NCBI GenBank assembly: GCA_963920705.1
Contig: CAWUCO010000002.1
Span: 1,302,001 to 1,366,000, forward strand
Direction: 5' to 3'
DNA: 64,000 bases
DNA from: Odiellus spinosus
Taxonomy: Eukaryota > Arthropoda > Arachnida > Opiliones > Phalangiidae
This document shows, in pieces, positions 44,665-56,099 of this stretch. The notes under the pieces were generated by a model that was not told the origin of the DNA, searched no databases, and was given only the letters and a program-made list of their open reading frames with translations. A program made the position numbers and the translations under genes. Position 1 is the stretch's first letter. Each line of letters opens with the position of its first letter.

Positions 44665-45639
44665 ACAGTTCTTGCTAATAGCCCCAAATCAAATTTAGGC
44701 TTGCCATTGCTAGGAAGGGACGGTCTGGCCTGTGACCCTGAAAGCCCCCTTTGATTATCATAATTAAACTTACCCGTTTTCTTCAATTACTTTTGAAAAC
44801 CTTTTGATCGCCTTTAATTTTTCGGCTATCGTCGACCAAGTGCTTTATTGTTACCGTAACTTTACAATGTATTCATTTTATTATTAGAACAAAAGTGTGC
44901 CTTCTTGACCTAGAAAATAAGCGAGGCGATTATTTATTGTATATTTAAAGGGAGCCACAAAACGCTATCTCGAAATAACTACCAAGAGTGGATCAAGCGT
45001 GAGTAACTCACCAAAAAGATTCATTTGCCGTACCTATTAACCAGAGAACCACCAACGCTATCAGTTCGCGGTATTCACTTAAATTTCAATTGAAATCTTC
45101 TTTATATAATGATGTAATTTTGTTAATTATAACGCGAGATATTAGCGAATCTTGTTTTAAAGTAAATTAATCGAAATTTTATCATTTCCGTACCTATTAT
45201 CTCGCGTTCTAATATCGCTCGAACTTTACTTCCGACGAACCGTAAAAGTCAGACATAGTTCGTGCTATAATTTGACAATTTTAAGTTTAATTTTACTCTC
45301 GTTATGATAAGAGACTTATATTATAACGGTATTTTACGCGTAAACTCGAAGATGTCGCCACGATAGAGTCTAATATCCAAGACCCGTCACCGTCTGGCCT
45401 ACAGCGTGCCCACCCGCTTTCGTGAGAGACGGGATACTGGGGAATGAGGTTAAAGAGAGAGTTCGATGAACTGGGAAATAAATAAATCAAACAATCCTTA
45501 CCCCCATAATAACTGCGACCCATATCATGAAAATCAGCGCCATCTCGTGTTTTTTCCATCGTACTAAATAACCCTTTACTACCGCCTTAATCCTTTTCTC
45601 TACCCGTTTTCGTATATACTCCTATGTTCTAAGCTGGTT

Positions 45640-46338
45640 CGCTCTTGATTCTAATCATTAAACTTTATTTGAAACTCCACAAAGCGTTTTCGTGAGATTA
45701 AAAGTTAAGTCTGTTGACATTGTTTGTGAAAGCGTGTCCGTGACGCTCCTTTAATTAAATTTTTCGCTTAGGTCAGCTATGAAAGTTTTAGTATTTTATC
45801 TATTTTCACTGACATATATTTCTTTAATTTTCCACGAATTCTAAATGCGAAATTTCTTAGCCATCGTTATTAGTATACACCTTTATCTAAACTCGAATTT
45901 CATTAGAAACCGTAATGTTATTTCCAATGGACCCACGGCGCTTGATAACTGAAATCGTCGTCTTATTGTTCCCACCGTCCACTGAATTCGAATTAATACA
46001 GACAAAGGTACTTTGACAAAAAATTGATAAGACCATTTTAGGTTACAAGAGTTTCTCATAATGAAAGATTGATAAGGTTTATGAAGTAAAGAGTAGAAGA
46101 TGCCAGAATGGGTTACGAAAAGGTTAAAAGATAAACTAAGCCGAGCTTAATTAATTGGTTCTAAATTGATAAACAAAAATTTAATTTATTAAGCAATAGA
46201 TAAGCTTTTTTCAATGGAATTTTTACCAGGAACTGTAAATTACAATCACTGGGTTCTTATACTAGGGTAGCCCTCTTCAGTCGTTTAATTTTGACTGTTA
46301 TATTATATCAGGAGTATTCCATTAAATTCACCTTAATA
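45640..46338. other. Upstream region of IR copy B
   Basis: 45,640-45,760 (GCGTGTCCGTGACGCTCC) is repeated at 46,800-46,960 and in unit C at 56,100-56,240, so unit B has an extra internal duplication of about 1.1 kb. No exon recognised. Confidence 0.5.
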
Positions 46339-46488
46339 CCCTCTTCAGACGAGGCTTAATTAGCCGTGGTTTAATCAGATTTAACCGAGGTTTACATAGC
46401 CTTTTCAGTTCAATAAACCTCGGTTTATTTTGAATAAACCATGGTTAAATCTGATTAAACCGGCTAGTTACGCCTTGTCTGAATAGGG
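46339..46488. mobile_element. TA-flanked foldback MITE, 150 bp
   Basis: Inverted ends CCCTCTTCAGAC and GTCTGAATAGGG are flanked by TA on both sides. The arms continue through AATCAGATTTAACC and CCTCGGTTTA. TA duplication suggests mobilisation by a Tc1/mariner-type enzyme. Confidence 0.85.
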
Positions 46489-46575
46489 TATTACTCACCG
46501 TAATCTAAAAGTAGCCAAGATTTTCTTCTCTTTAGATTTTTGTCTTTAATAATAATCGTTCCTGGGCATATATAA

Positions 46576-46757
46576 AGCCCCGTTTTCATGGTCGCGTGTA
46601 CGCTAAAACTAGCGTGGAGAAAATGCTAGAGTATTTTTTTCGCTCGTAATTTAGCAGAGCTTGAAGCTATGGCGTCCGCGTGAAATATCTGTTTCGTTTA
46701 GATTTTCGCGTGTTGCGTGTAAAAATTTAGCTTACAAGCGACCATGAAAATGAGGCT
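46576..46757. mobile_element. PIF/Harbinger-type MITE, 182 bp
   Basis: Ends AGCCCCGTTTTCATGGTCGC and its complement (two mismatches) are flanked by TAA on both sides, matching the 3-bp TWA target of PIF/Harbinger elements. Confidence 0.82.
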
Positions 46758-47029
46758 TAAGCGAGATTTACTGATTCGGTACTCATCGCGCCGATGGGTG
46801 GTTTACGTTAGCGTTATAATTCTGGTGAATTCTCTCACTTGATTTGAAACGCAACAAAAAGTTTTAGTGAGTTTTTTTTCTATTAGCATTGTTTTTGGGA
46901 GCGTGTCCGTGACGCAGTTATTATTAAAGTTATCGCCTCGGCCAACTTTATATAATATAATTATTATCACAGGTAAATGATGATTCAAGTTTGCAACAAG
47001 GCATATTACGATTGGTACGTGGTTCTGAA

Positions 47030-47410
47030 AGTTTTGTCGTCAGAGTTTTCGCCCGAGGAGAGAGGAAAAAATCCAAAAATTCTAAACGGTCGAGATACGG
47101 AATTCGAAATTGCCCTCTCTAGCGGTTGAGATTGGAACTAAGTAGGCGGTGATAATATCCCGCTGGACTTTCTATACGTTTACGGGGGTGAAAATGTATC
47201 GACGGAAAACGATTCTTCCCTCTCTCTCGCGAAACGATGGAGCTTGTCTCGCCCGGCCGTCGCGACTTCGAGTCTGATTTACTCAATAGAAAGAAAATAC
47301 TGGGCCTAGCCGCTTTTCTGTACAAATTTCGGAATACTTCGGATGAAACCGTGGACTGAGAAAATCGGACTCACTTCATCGTCACCCGCAGTATGTCGTC
47401 TTATAAACTT
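47030..47410 (-). promoter_or_regulatory. Conserved upstream block of IR copy B, candidate promoter
   Basis: This block is well conserved with 56,335-56,715 in unit C, both about 1.5 kb or less upstream of exon 1 in transcription order. It has higher GC than the surroundings and a TTTATAAG motif at about 47,403 on the minus strand (ATTTAAG in C). No consistent reading frame survives between the two copies, which favours a regulatory or 5' UTR role. Weak evidence. Confidence 0.25.
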
Positions 47411-47859
47411 GAAGGATGATTTACTTGTGATATTATATTATATTATTATAATACAGCCTACTAAGGAGAGGGTTTAGCTAAATATAATGAGATTGATGGA
47501 GAGAATTAGATTTTTCTATGGGGTTTATTATTGCGTATTTAATATTTCTCTAGTGTTTGCAATTTTTATATCTTTTATTAATTGAATAGAGCGAGAGAAT
47601 TAATTTCAGATATTAATCTTATTATTAATTTGCTTAAAATAGACTATCAATCCAGTTAACTTATCCGAAGAAAATATAAATAAATAATACTCGTATCTGT
47701 TTTTATCCGAAAATGGCAACTTATCCTAGAATATTTTCTCAGTTATAGAAGAACATTTTAAAAATATATTTAATTCAAAAATAATAAATAAAATTTAAAC
47801 CAAACAGCTTGGTTTTATTTTATTTATTTTCTTCGAATTGTTAGTAAATAAGTGAAAAT

Positions 47860-49125
47860 CATTTTTGTAAGATAGTAAATATGGTTATGACGTTTTCCAC
47901 GTTTATTGAACAATACAACTCTTTTTTATATTCGTGCGGATAGAAGATTAGTTACATACGTGTTTTTTAAGAGTTTATAAGACTAAGATCCTTAATATCT
48001 AAACGGGATTTTATTAAAGAGACAAAAAGTTGCTTAAAACCACCTCCAATGAATATCTGGATGGTGTTGTCCATAAAACCGGACATAATGCAATTAGCCA
48101 TAATTTAATTTATGTTTTATTTATTTATATATATTAAATTTATTTATTAAATTTATATTCATTTATTAAGATTAAGAATATGACAATTCTATAGCAAATT
48201 TGCTTTAAGAAAAGAGTAAAGTGCTTGTTATATCAAAAATTGAGACATCTTAAACCCAAGTTTTCTAGTTAATTAAACAATAGTGAGGAATTTATGATCT
48301 TGAAGGTCATTGCCTTCTCATCCATAATTATACCGCTCCCGTAGTTTAATACTCTCAAAGAAGGTCCAGTTTTACGTCACAGCCCATCACTTAAAAGTAG
48401 GCAAAAAGTCATCACCCCTGTCTGGCTAGAGTGATTTGGACTTTTCAGCTCGATATTTTTAGAGTGTCTCGAATCAGAATCTGCCGGTACGTTTACCCCT
48501 ACCTTGCTGATAGTATTAAGCTACGGGGCGTGGTTTACTTAATTATGGAATAAACTGATGGACTTTTGATTGCAACTATTAAATTAATAAGAAACTCGAT
48601 TAAGTTGACCTCTCGAGGTTAATTTAAGCGCCTCGAGCTTGGATTTCATACAATTTTCTATATTTTCACTCGAAGCAGTCGCTATTGACATGGGTTGATA
48701 ATTTCATATAATAGTGCTTAATTATTCAAGTAGTTATACATAAATACATTTCATTAAAAATACATTTAAATTTAAGTTATATAATGCATTAATATATCAT
48801 TTTCAATTGGTATTCGGGGATAATCTGACAAAGTGACACCCTTTCATATTATTTGCTAAAACATATTGATTGAATAATTTTTTAAATTTTAAACGCAGTT
48901 TATGATCATTCGAATATTGCTGTTGAAATGTTTCTTCGAAGTTCTTGTTATTAATGATATTAGCCATCAGCTTGGATATAATATTAGGCTGTAAAGATAT
49001 TTAATCAGCTCCACAGTGTAGTGTTCAAGACCAAGCTAATAAGAGCCGGAATAACATTAATTTATTGTGAAAGAAATTTTCGTTATTTATAATGTTAGAT
49101 TGAAAATAAAACTGTTCTTGATCCT
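47860..49125. other. 3' flank block of IR unit C
   Basis: Same order of blocks as 39,600-40,798 with small insertions. No exon recognised. Marks the start of tandem unit C. Confidence 0.65.
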
Positions 49126-49353
49126 AGATCTCAAAATCGGATGCCAATTAAAATAATGGATATCCATTGATATCTAGGTTTTTCAGATATTTTAATCTCG
49201 GAAAAATTAAGTTAATATAAATCCACAAATTATATAAACAGACGCGTATCAAATGCTGGATACGAATTAGACCCGGAGATAAAAGTTTAAGCTCGATTAA
49301 TAAACAAATCGCGTTTATTAATTTATTATTTAATTCTACGAATTCCGAGCTCT
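49126..49353. mobile_element. Family R element, internally deleted, IR unit C
   Basis: Left end AGATCTCAAAATCGGAT and right end ACGAATTCCGAGCTCT remain, with about 250 bp lost from the middle compared with units B and D. Confidence 0.6.
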
Positions 49354-50710
49354 GTACATAATTTCCTTCAAAGTCCATTTTCATCTGTCAAGTATGGAGG
49401 AAACGTTGAGTGTAACTTGAAGATATAATAATCAATCTTGAAATCCAATGTCACGTGTTGGCGATTCCTTCGAGAGATAAACTCCCAATTGATGCGCTAT
49501 AATCTCGGAGAAGAGGGTTAGACAAGCGACGGTGATTCCGGACATCCAAATATGGAAGATGATGGACAGTTCGTCGATGGTCTTGGCAGTGACCGCGTTC
49601 ATATCAGTGCCGGCGCCAATCGCCAGTATTGATCTAAGTTTAAGAAACTGACGTATGTTACTCGGGCCTGATTGAACAGTTTCCACGTATCTAAGAGCCC
49701 TAAAAAGGAATTAGCAAGGGATATATTAAGTCAATAATATTTTTTTTAATTATGTCTGTTTGCAAACTCTTGAGTGGAGGAAGCGAAACCCTCAAAAAGG
49801 AGCAATCAATTGGGAGTAGGGTACTCGTCTGCCACTTATTGTCTCGATTAGTAAATTTTGAGGGAGCCATGTAGTTTCACTCGCGAGAAATAGAATGTGA
49901 CGTAGCTTCCGCCTCACTCGTAAAGAGTTTGAAAAGGCAAAGTAGCCAATGGGCGCTCGAGAAGACGTAACAAGCCATCGATTGAAAAGTAGGAAAAGGC
50001 CTTTATACTCTTGGCTTTTTAATCAATGTGGTTTTACGGATGTTTCTCTAGCGCGCGTGATAATAAAGTTAAAACATTAATTACAAATAATCAACTTCCT
50101 GCAACATTCTTTTCGGTAGCAACGGATTGAAAATTAATGAACTGTAAAAGGTTTTAATCACCAAATTTCCGAAATATAATTTTTGGCCCCCGTTTTTCAT
50201 TTTCTTTCGGATAAGATTATCCTTATGACTAATTTCATACTTTAAATTCCATTCGTCATCTAATATGGCGTATTTCGCAGTGCCGTTTGGGAAAGAGGCA
50301 AATAAATCGGAATTGTATTCTTCAATGTAGAATGTTTCTTCGAATATTTGATCCATTATTGGAGAATTTTTTCTTAAGCGTTTAACGTGGGATTTTAACC
50401 GGTAATTATGTTTATAAATTGCCGGTCTCATTCCGGGATATTTCTTGATATCTTCGAGAGTGTTTACTCGATCCGCGTTGGACACCATCATCTCGCTCTT
50501 TAAGTTGCCCGTGTAGGCTTTGATCAAGACGGACGTTCCCAGTAACCAACCGCTCAACATCAATTTTGCCGAAAGTCGCCTCGGGAAAACATCCGCGGCT
50601 AAGGGTTAAGAAAGAATGTCATTGGTTAAATTTATTTATATTGTTTTACTCGCAATGAAGTACTCAACGGAAGGAATTTCCTTTTGTTAAACTATTTTTA
50701 ATAGTTTTAT

Positions 50711-51840
50711 CAGAAGCGGATGACCGTCCTTTGAAGTCTACTCAAAGCGTGATGCTAATACAAGAATACTAAAACAAACAAACAAAAAATACAGAGAGAG
50801 AGAGAGGAGAGAGAGAGGAGAGAGAGAGAGGAGAGAAGAGAGAAGAGAGAAGAGAGGAGAGAGAGGAGAGAGAGGAGAGAGAGAGGAGAGAGAGAGAGGA
50901 GAGAGAGAGAGGAGAGAGAGAGAGGAGAGAGAGAGAGGAGAGAGAGAGAGGAGAGAGAGAGAGAGGAGAGAGAGAGGAGAGAGAGAGAGGAGAGAGAGAG
51001 GAGAGAGAGAGAGGAGAGAGAGAGGAGAGAGAGAGGAGAGAGAGGAGAGAGAGAGAGAGAGCGAGAGAGCGAGAGAGCGAGGGAGCGAGGGAGCGAGGGA
51101 GCGAGGGAGCGAGAGAGAGCGAGAGAGAGCGAGAGAGAGCGAGAGAGAGCGAGAGAGAGCGAGAGAGAGAGCGAGAGAGAGAGCGAGAGAGAGAGCGAGA
51201 GAGAGAGCGCGAGAGAGAGCGCGAGAGAGAGCGCGAGAGAGAGCGCGAGAGAGAGCGCGAGAGAGAGCGCGAGAGAGCGCGAGAGAGAGCGCGAGAGAGA
51301 GCGCGAGAGAGAGCGCGAGAGAGAGCGCGAGAGAGAGCGCGAGAGAGAGCGCGAGAGAGAGCGCGAGAGAGAGCCCGAGAGAGAGCGCGAGAGAGAGCGC
51401 GAGAGAGAGCGCGAGAGAGAGCGCGAGAGAGAGAGCGAGAGAGAGCGAGAGAGGGCGAGAGAGAGCGAGAGAGAGCGAGAGCGAGAGAGAGAGAGTCAGA
51501 GAGTGGGTGAGAGAGTCAGAGAGTGGGTGAGAGAGTCAGAGAGTGGGTGAGAGAGTCAGAGAGTGAGTGAGAGAGTCAGAGAGTGAGTGAGAGTGAGTGA
51601 GAGAGTCAGAGAGTGAGTGAGAGAGTCAGAGAGTGAGTGAGAGTGAGTGAGAGAGTCAGAGAGTGAGAGAGTGAGTCAGAGAGTGAGAGAGTGAGAGAGA
51701 GAGAGAGAATTTCCAATTTTCCGTAGAGAGAGGGTCTGAAGTAGCTCCACCCCCCATGAACCAGTAAAAGAGGAAAATTTTCCCCATCAGAGGAACATTG
51801 GAGTAATATAGACTTCACAGGATGGCTTAATCGGCGTTTT
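50711..51840. mobile_element. Family Q MITE, copy 5, expanded by a microsatellite
   Basis: Left end CAGAAGCGGATGACCGTCCT and right end TTCACAGGATGGCTTAATCG are diverged Q termini, flanked by GTTTTAT and GTTTTAC. The element is 1.13 kb against 300-340 bp for the others because its internal GA-rich run has expanded to about 900 bp. Confidence 0.8.
50792..51708 (+). repeat. GA-rich compound microsatellite, about 0.9 kb
   Basis: Purine-only on this strand for most of its length. Successive zones have different periods: GAGAGAGAG-GA, then GCGAGAGA, then GAGAGAGCGC, then GAGAGTCAGAGAGTGxGT. The flanking sequence (AATTTCCAATTTTCCGTAGA) is that following the short GA run in other Q copies. Long purine tracts can form triplex (H-DNA). 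Confidence 0.95.
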
Positions 51841-51896
51841 GTTTTACTAATGATCGAGGTACTCAACGGTTCTGAAGCAGATGAGAAACGTAAAAC

Positions 51897-52911
51897 TAGG
51901 GCTGGGCGAGTAGTACTTTTAGGGTACCGAGTCGAGTATCGAGTACCAAAAATTTTCGTTGTCGAGTACCGAGTCGAGTATCGAGTAGTTGGGCCTTGGT
52001 TAATTTTCATGCACTCGAGTACTCGCGAGTTTTAACTAATTAAGGAGTGAGCTTAGGTTTAACCATTCAACACTAACAATAACAATATAAAGAAAATCAT
52101 ATTTTAAACTTTTACAACTGTTAACGCTTTTTGTGTTATATCACATTACATGAAGTAGAGATCAGTCAGAACAAAAGTTAGAAAATTTCACTGTTTAGAT
52201 TCAGGAACTTTTAGATTTTCATGTAGAAATAATAAATCAGTGCTTGCAAAGAAAGTTCCACTTTCCCAACTTACGACCCAAAAGTATAAATCCAAAAGAA
52301 TATAAGCTCCATTGCCTGCAGGCTTTGTATTAAAACTTCAGAAGACCGAAATCCAAACTAAAACTAAAACGCTTGCAGGGTCCAGGCAGGTCCTATCCCG
52401 CCAAGAAATTCCATTTCGCCGCCTGGAGGGATAAGAAAGTCTAGAGAGGGGTTGTCAGGTGGCTGTATTAATTTTTAGTAAAAATCGATGGAGCAGACGA
52501 CGCGATAGAGGCGCTATTTTCAAATAGCCTTTATCGCGTCGTCCGCATCATCAATTTTTACAAAAAATATAACTGTGTTACATGACAACCCCTCTCTAGA
52601 CTTTTGTATCTCTGCAGGCGGGGAAGAGCCAGCCTGAGCGTTTTTATGTCCACACAATTTTTTTTATTTTTTCTTAACTTTCCTTTGTGTACAAAGTCGA
52701 TATTAATTTCTATTTACTAGCCTTGCCGAGTTTCTAATGGGTTCCGGGGAATTCTTATCGCGAATGCTTATCGAGTAGTTTGTCGAGTAGTAAAACCAAC
52801 ACTCGATACTCGTCACGAGTAGTAAAATGAGGTCGATCGAGTACCGAGTCGAGTACTCGACTCGGTACTCGATCGAGTTACTCGAATCAATCGAGTACTC
52901 GCCCAGCCCTA
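51897..52911. mobile_element. Non-autonomous hAT element, 1,015 bp
   Basis: Both ends are TAGGGCTGGGCGAGTA, flanked by an 8-bp direct repeat CGTAAAAC (51,889-51,896 and 52,912-52,919), as expected for hAT. Subterminal regions are dense in GAGTA/TACTC motifs. The interior has a hairpin (GACGACGCGATA and TATCGCGTCGTC near 52,497-52,542) and no transposase. It splits exon 4 of IR copy C. Confidence 0.92.
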
Positions 52912-54622
52912 CGTAAAACCAAACGTATTCCAAAAAGGGGAAACGCTTTCCGATTGACGAACGAACGAATCTCATTTTGAAAAGCCCGCAGACGAGGGAT
53001 AATAACAGCAGACTGACTATGAGGAAAATCCAAATTGTGGACTCGATGCCTTCCAATGAAAATTTCTTTCCCGCGTTAATTCCGTCATTTACGACAGTTA
53101 TAATTCTTACCGTTACTACTCTCAATGGAGGGGTAAGGTGAAAATTTTTACTATATTTTGTTGTAGCTTCATACATACACGAATCGCAGAACTGCAATGG
53201 AGGAAAAATTAACAACCCGAAAGGAGAATGAAAACCAATAGATCTAATTTAATTAAAAGATATTCCGAAACGTACTTTTGCCGCAACGCAATACACTGAA
53301 TATGTTTTTTCAGCGATCGTCATATTTTGTTTCCGCGCATAAGCATCCACCACGAGCTTCACATCCTCCCATGACACGATTGTGTGACTAAAGCGAAACT
53401 CTTGTTTAGTTGCGCGTTCTCGTAAAGATGTCCAATTATTAATATTTTCAAAAGTCTATCTCTCTATTCAATAAAAGTAAACAATACCCCGTTGCTTAAT
53501 TCTATTAGCAAAGGTGCAGTGTTACGTCATAGCCCATCACTTAAAAATAGCGAAAAACGTCATCACCCCTGTCTGGCTCGTATGATTTGGACTCTTCCTC
53601 GATATTTTGAATCAGGAGAGAGGGACGAAATTTAGGCGGGCCGCGCTTGACTATATTGTCTTCCCAGAACTCCGTTATTTCTCCGTAGAGTGGGGCTTCC
53701 GATTTGACAATTTACACGTGGCGACTGTGGCCGCTAGAGTGTCTCGAATCAGAATCTGCCGATACATTTACCCGAACCTTTGCTGATGGTATTAAGCTAC
53801 GGGGCGTTGTTAACTTTTATGGAATAAACTGATAGACTCTTGGTATTTTATTAATGTTGGCCTTACTTGACTTTTGATAGGTTTTTACAAATATATTCTC
53901 CCGCGTTTGTGCCATTTTTTCCCGCTAGTAGTTCCATAACTATTTCCTCTGTGTATAGTGTATCAGTCTGATGTAAAATACATAATATAGCTTATGGTGA
54001 CGGGAAAAAAATCAAACATTTTAACTCACTCCTATTTTAAAATTGTAAATCTGTTCTTCTCGTAGCTCTGGCATCTTGCGTAATGTAGATGGTCCTTAAA
54101 CTTATTTTTGATCTTCAAGTCGTGTTTCTCTAACGAAAAATCCAAACTCTCCTTGGCCGCTTTATTTCGGATTAAACAGGCTTATCTGGATTCACGGAGA
54201 TCTTGAATTTCTTTGCGTTGAAGGGTCATCGACCAATCGAATGACATTAGAAGTCTCACGGAGATCTCGCCTCATTGGTCGCTGACCCATAAATGCGAAG
54301 AAATTCAAGATGTCCATAAATCAGGCTAAGCTTATTTTCTGGGTAAATTTTTTATTTCTAGTTTATGTTCCTGAAATTCAAATGCGACTAAGCTATAGAA
54401 ATTAATTTGAACATTGAAAATCTCCTCTTAATTATCTTAATCATATTTCTAATTAATTAGAAATATTTTCCATTTTTATCTTGGAATTTACAATTGAATA
54501 TCTTTTACAAGAATACTAGATTGTGGAAAAAATATATTTTTAATTCTTTGAAGTGTAATCAAATCTCTTTAAATTGATAGCGGGAATTTACAATTTTTTA
54601 TCAAAGTTGCGAAAAGTTCTTT

Positions 54623-55193
54623 GAGCTCAGAATCGGATAATGAATTTTTACGGATATCCATTGATAACTAGACTTTTTTCCGATATTTTAATCTCGGATA
54701 AATTAAGTGAATATAAATCCACAAATTATATAAACATACGCGTATCAAATGCTGATTACGAATTAGACCCGGAGATAAAATTTTAAGCTCGATTAATAAA
54801 CAAAATTACGCGTTTGTTCGAACGGATACTGCGAAGATAAAAATACGACGTTTCTCGAAATCCGTGTAGAATTAAATATAATAATTATATTTTAATCTAA
54901 ATTGATAGAAATCGACTAAATTCCTACATTCTAGCGTGGAGATCTCGATTTCAGTTAAAATATGCGAAGAAACTCGAAAGTTTTCTAATGTTTCTTATCA
55001 GCGAATGAATAACTCGTAAAACTTTTATCAATTTCCTAAATAACAATGAGTACGAATTGTAAGTTTGCCGTTACATTCGGGTATCCGTTAACTCGAATAA
55101 GAAATGGATATGTTTGTCGCGAACGGATAATATCTGATTGACATTCACGATGATCTTATTCGATGAACAAAAGTTATACGAATTCCGAGCTCT
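54623..55193. mobile_element. Family R element in IR unit C, upstream intron
   Basis: Starts GAGCTCAGAATCGGATAATG and ends ATACGAATTCCGAGCTCT. Counterpart of the truncated copy at 44,283-44,664. Confidence 0.65.
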
Positions 55194-56099
55194 AACAGTT
55201 CTTGCTAATAGCCCAAAATCAAATATTTGGCTGGCCATTGCCAGGAAGGGACGGGTTTGGCCTGTGACCTTGATTGCCACCTTTGATTATTAGCACAATT
55301 GAACTTACGTATTTTCTTCACTTTCTTTTGACCACCTTTTGATCGGCTTGAATTTTCCGGCTATCGTCGACCGAGTGCTTTATTGTAATCGTAACTTTAG
55401 TCATTTTATTATTAGAACGAAAGTATGCTTTCTTGCCCTAGAAAGTAAGCGAGCCGGTTAATTACTGGCGAGTCATAAACACGCCATCTCGAAATAAGTT
55501 TAACAGGGCTATCAAGAGTGGATCAAGCATTTGTAACTCACTAAAAAGGCTCATTTTCCATACCTATTCACTTTAAATTAAATTGAAATTTTCTTTAGTT
55601 CTTGACTTAATTTTGATAATTATAACGCGAGAGATAAGCGAATCTTGTTTAAAAATAACTTATCGAAAAACTATTTCCGTACCTATCTCGCGTTCTAATA
55701 TCGCTAGAACTTTACTTCCGACGAACCGTAAAAGTCGGACGTAGTTCGTCGTATAATTTAACAATTTGAAGTTTAATATTTACTCTAATTACGATAAGAA
55801 ATATATATTATAACGGGGTTTTTCGTGTAAACTCGAAGATGTCGCCACGATAGCGCCTATATTATCCGAGATCCGTCAGCGTTTAGCCTACAGCGTGCCC
55901 AGCCGCATCCAGGATAGGCGGGATACTCGGGGAAAGACATAAGATTGAGTTCAGTAGACTGAGAAATAAATCATTCCCAAACGAAGCTTACCCCCAGAAA
56001 CACTGAGACCCCTTTTATGCAAATCAGCGCCATCTCTTGTTTCTTCCATCGTACTAAATAACCGCCTTAATCCTTTTGGAATATACTCCTAAGTTCCTA

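Larger units (their letters stand above)
41364..45543 (-). pseudogene. Ionotropic receptor copy B
   Basis: Exons on the minus strand: E1 45,543-45,502 (MALIFMIWVAVIMG, a signal peptide, then a GTAAGG donor); E2 about 44,190-44,131 (ends EETYNFRIG); E3 43,151-42,979 (ends VMAK at GTACGT); E4 42,916-42,613 (SLEGIESKIW, M1 VSLTISLLLLSLVCGLF, pore lead-in FFISHLLLN); E5 42,542-42,045 (FPRRLSAKLMLSGWLLG, M3, KAYTGNLKSEM, then S2 lobe); E6 41,631-41,364 (IDELSIMFQIWLSGITVACL M4, ends FQD). M1-pore-M3-M4 order and the (S/A)YTxNL motif identify an iGluR/IR channel; IRs are chemosensory cation channels. The ligand lobe S1 is short. Lesions: TGA in E3 at 43,108; a family Q MITE at the start of E3; one T missing at the E5 donor (TATT-GTAA against TATTT-GTAA in A, C, D), which shifts the join to E6. 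Confidence 0.85.
49432..56033 (-). pseudogene. Ionotropic receptor copy C, split by a hAT element
   Basis: Exons on the minus strand: E1 56,033-55,992 (MALICIKGVSVFLG, 42 nt as in copy B); E2 about 54,089-54,030 (ends EEQIYNFKIG); E3 53,455-53,276 (60 codons, starts TFENINNWTSLRERATK, ends YCVAAK); E4 53,191-51,868 (SLEGIESTIW, M1 FLIVSLLLLSLVCGLF) interrupted at EYVWFYV by the 1,015-bp hAT element; E5 50,598-50,085 (FPRRLSAKL, M3, KAYTGNLKSEM, S2 lobe to QEVDYL); E6 49,699-49,432 (IDELSIIFHIWMSGITVACL M4). All splice phases agree (E5-E6 join TT+G). Apart from the hAT no stop was noted in E3-E6. The E4-E5 intron also holds a family Q MITE with a GA expansion. Without the hAT it would be the best-preserved copy. 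Confidence 0.85.

Noticed and set aside
45302-45559. 85-codon frame overlapping IR exon 1
   Set aside because: It is out of frame with the signal-peptide reading, and the two copies do not conserve it; the frame starting MALI is the conserved one.
51606-52010. 134-codon frame with Ser/Leu/Thr repeats
   Set aside because: Translation of the GA microsatellite and hAT end; low complexity only.
52703-53215. 170-codon minus-strand frame ending in Ser/Tyr/Arg-rich sequence
   Set aside because: It is IR exon 4 reading into the inverted end of the hAT element; the tail is transposon sequence, not protein.
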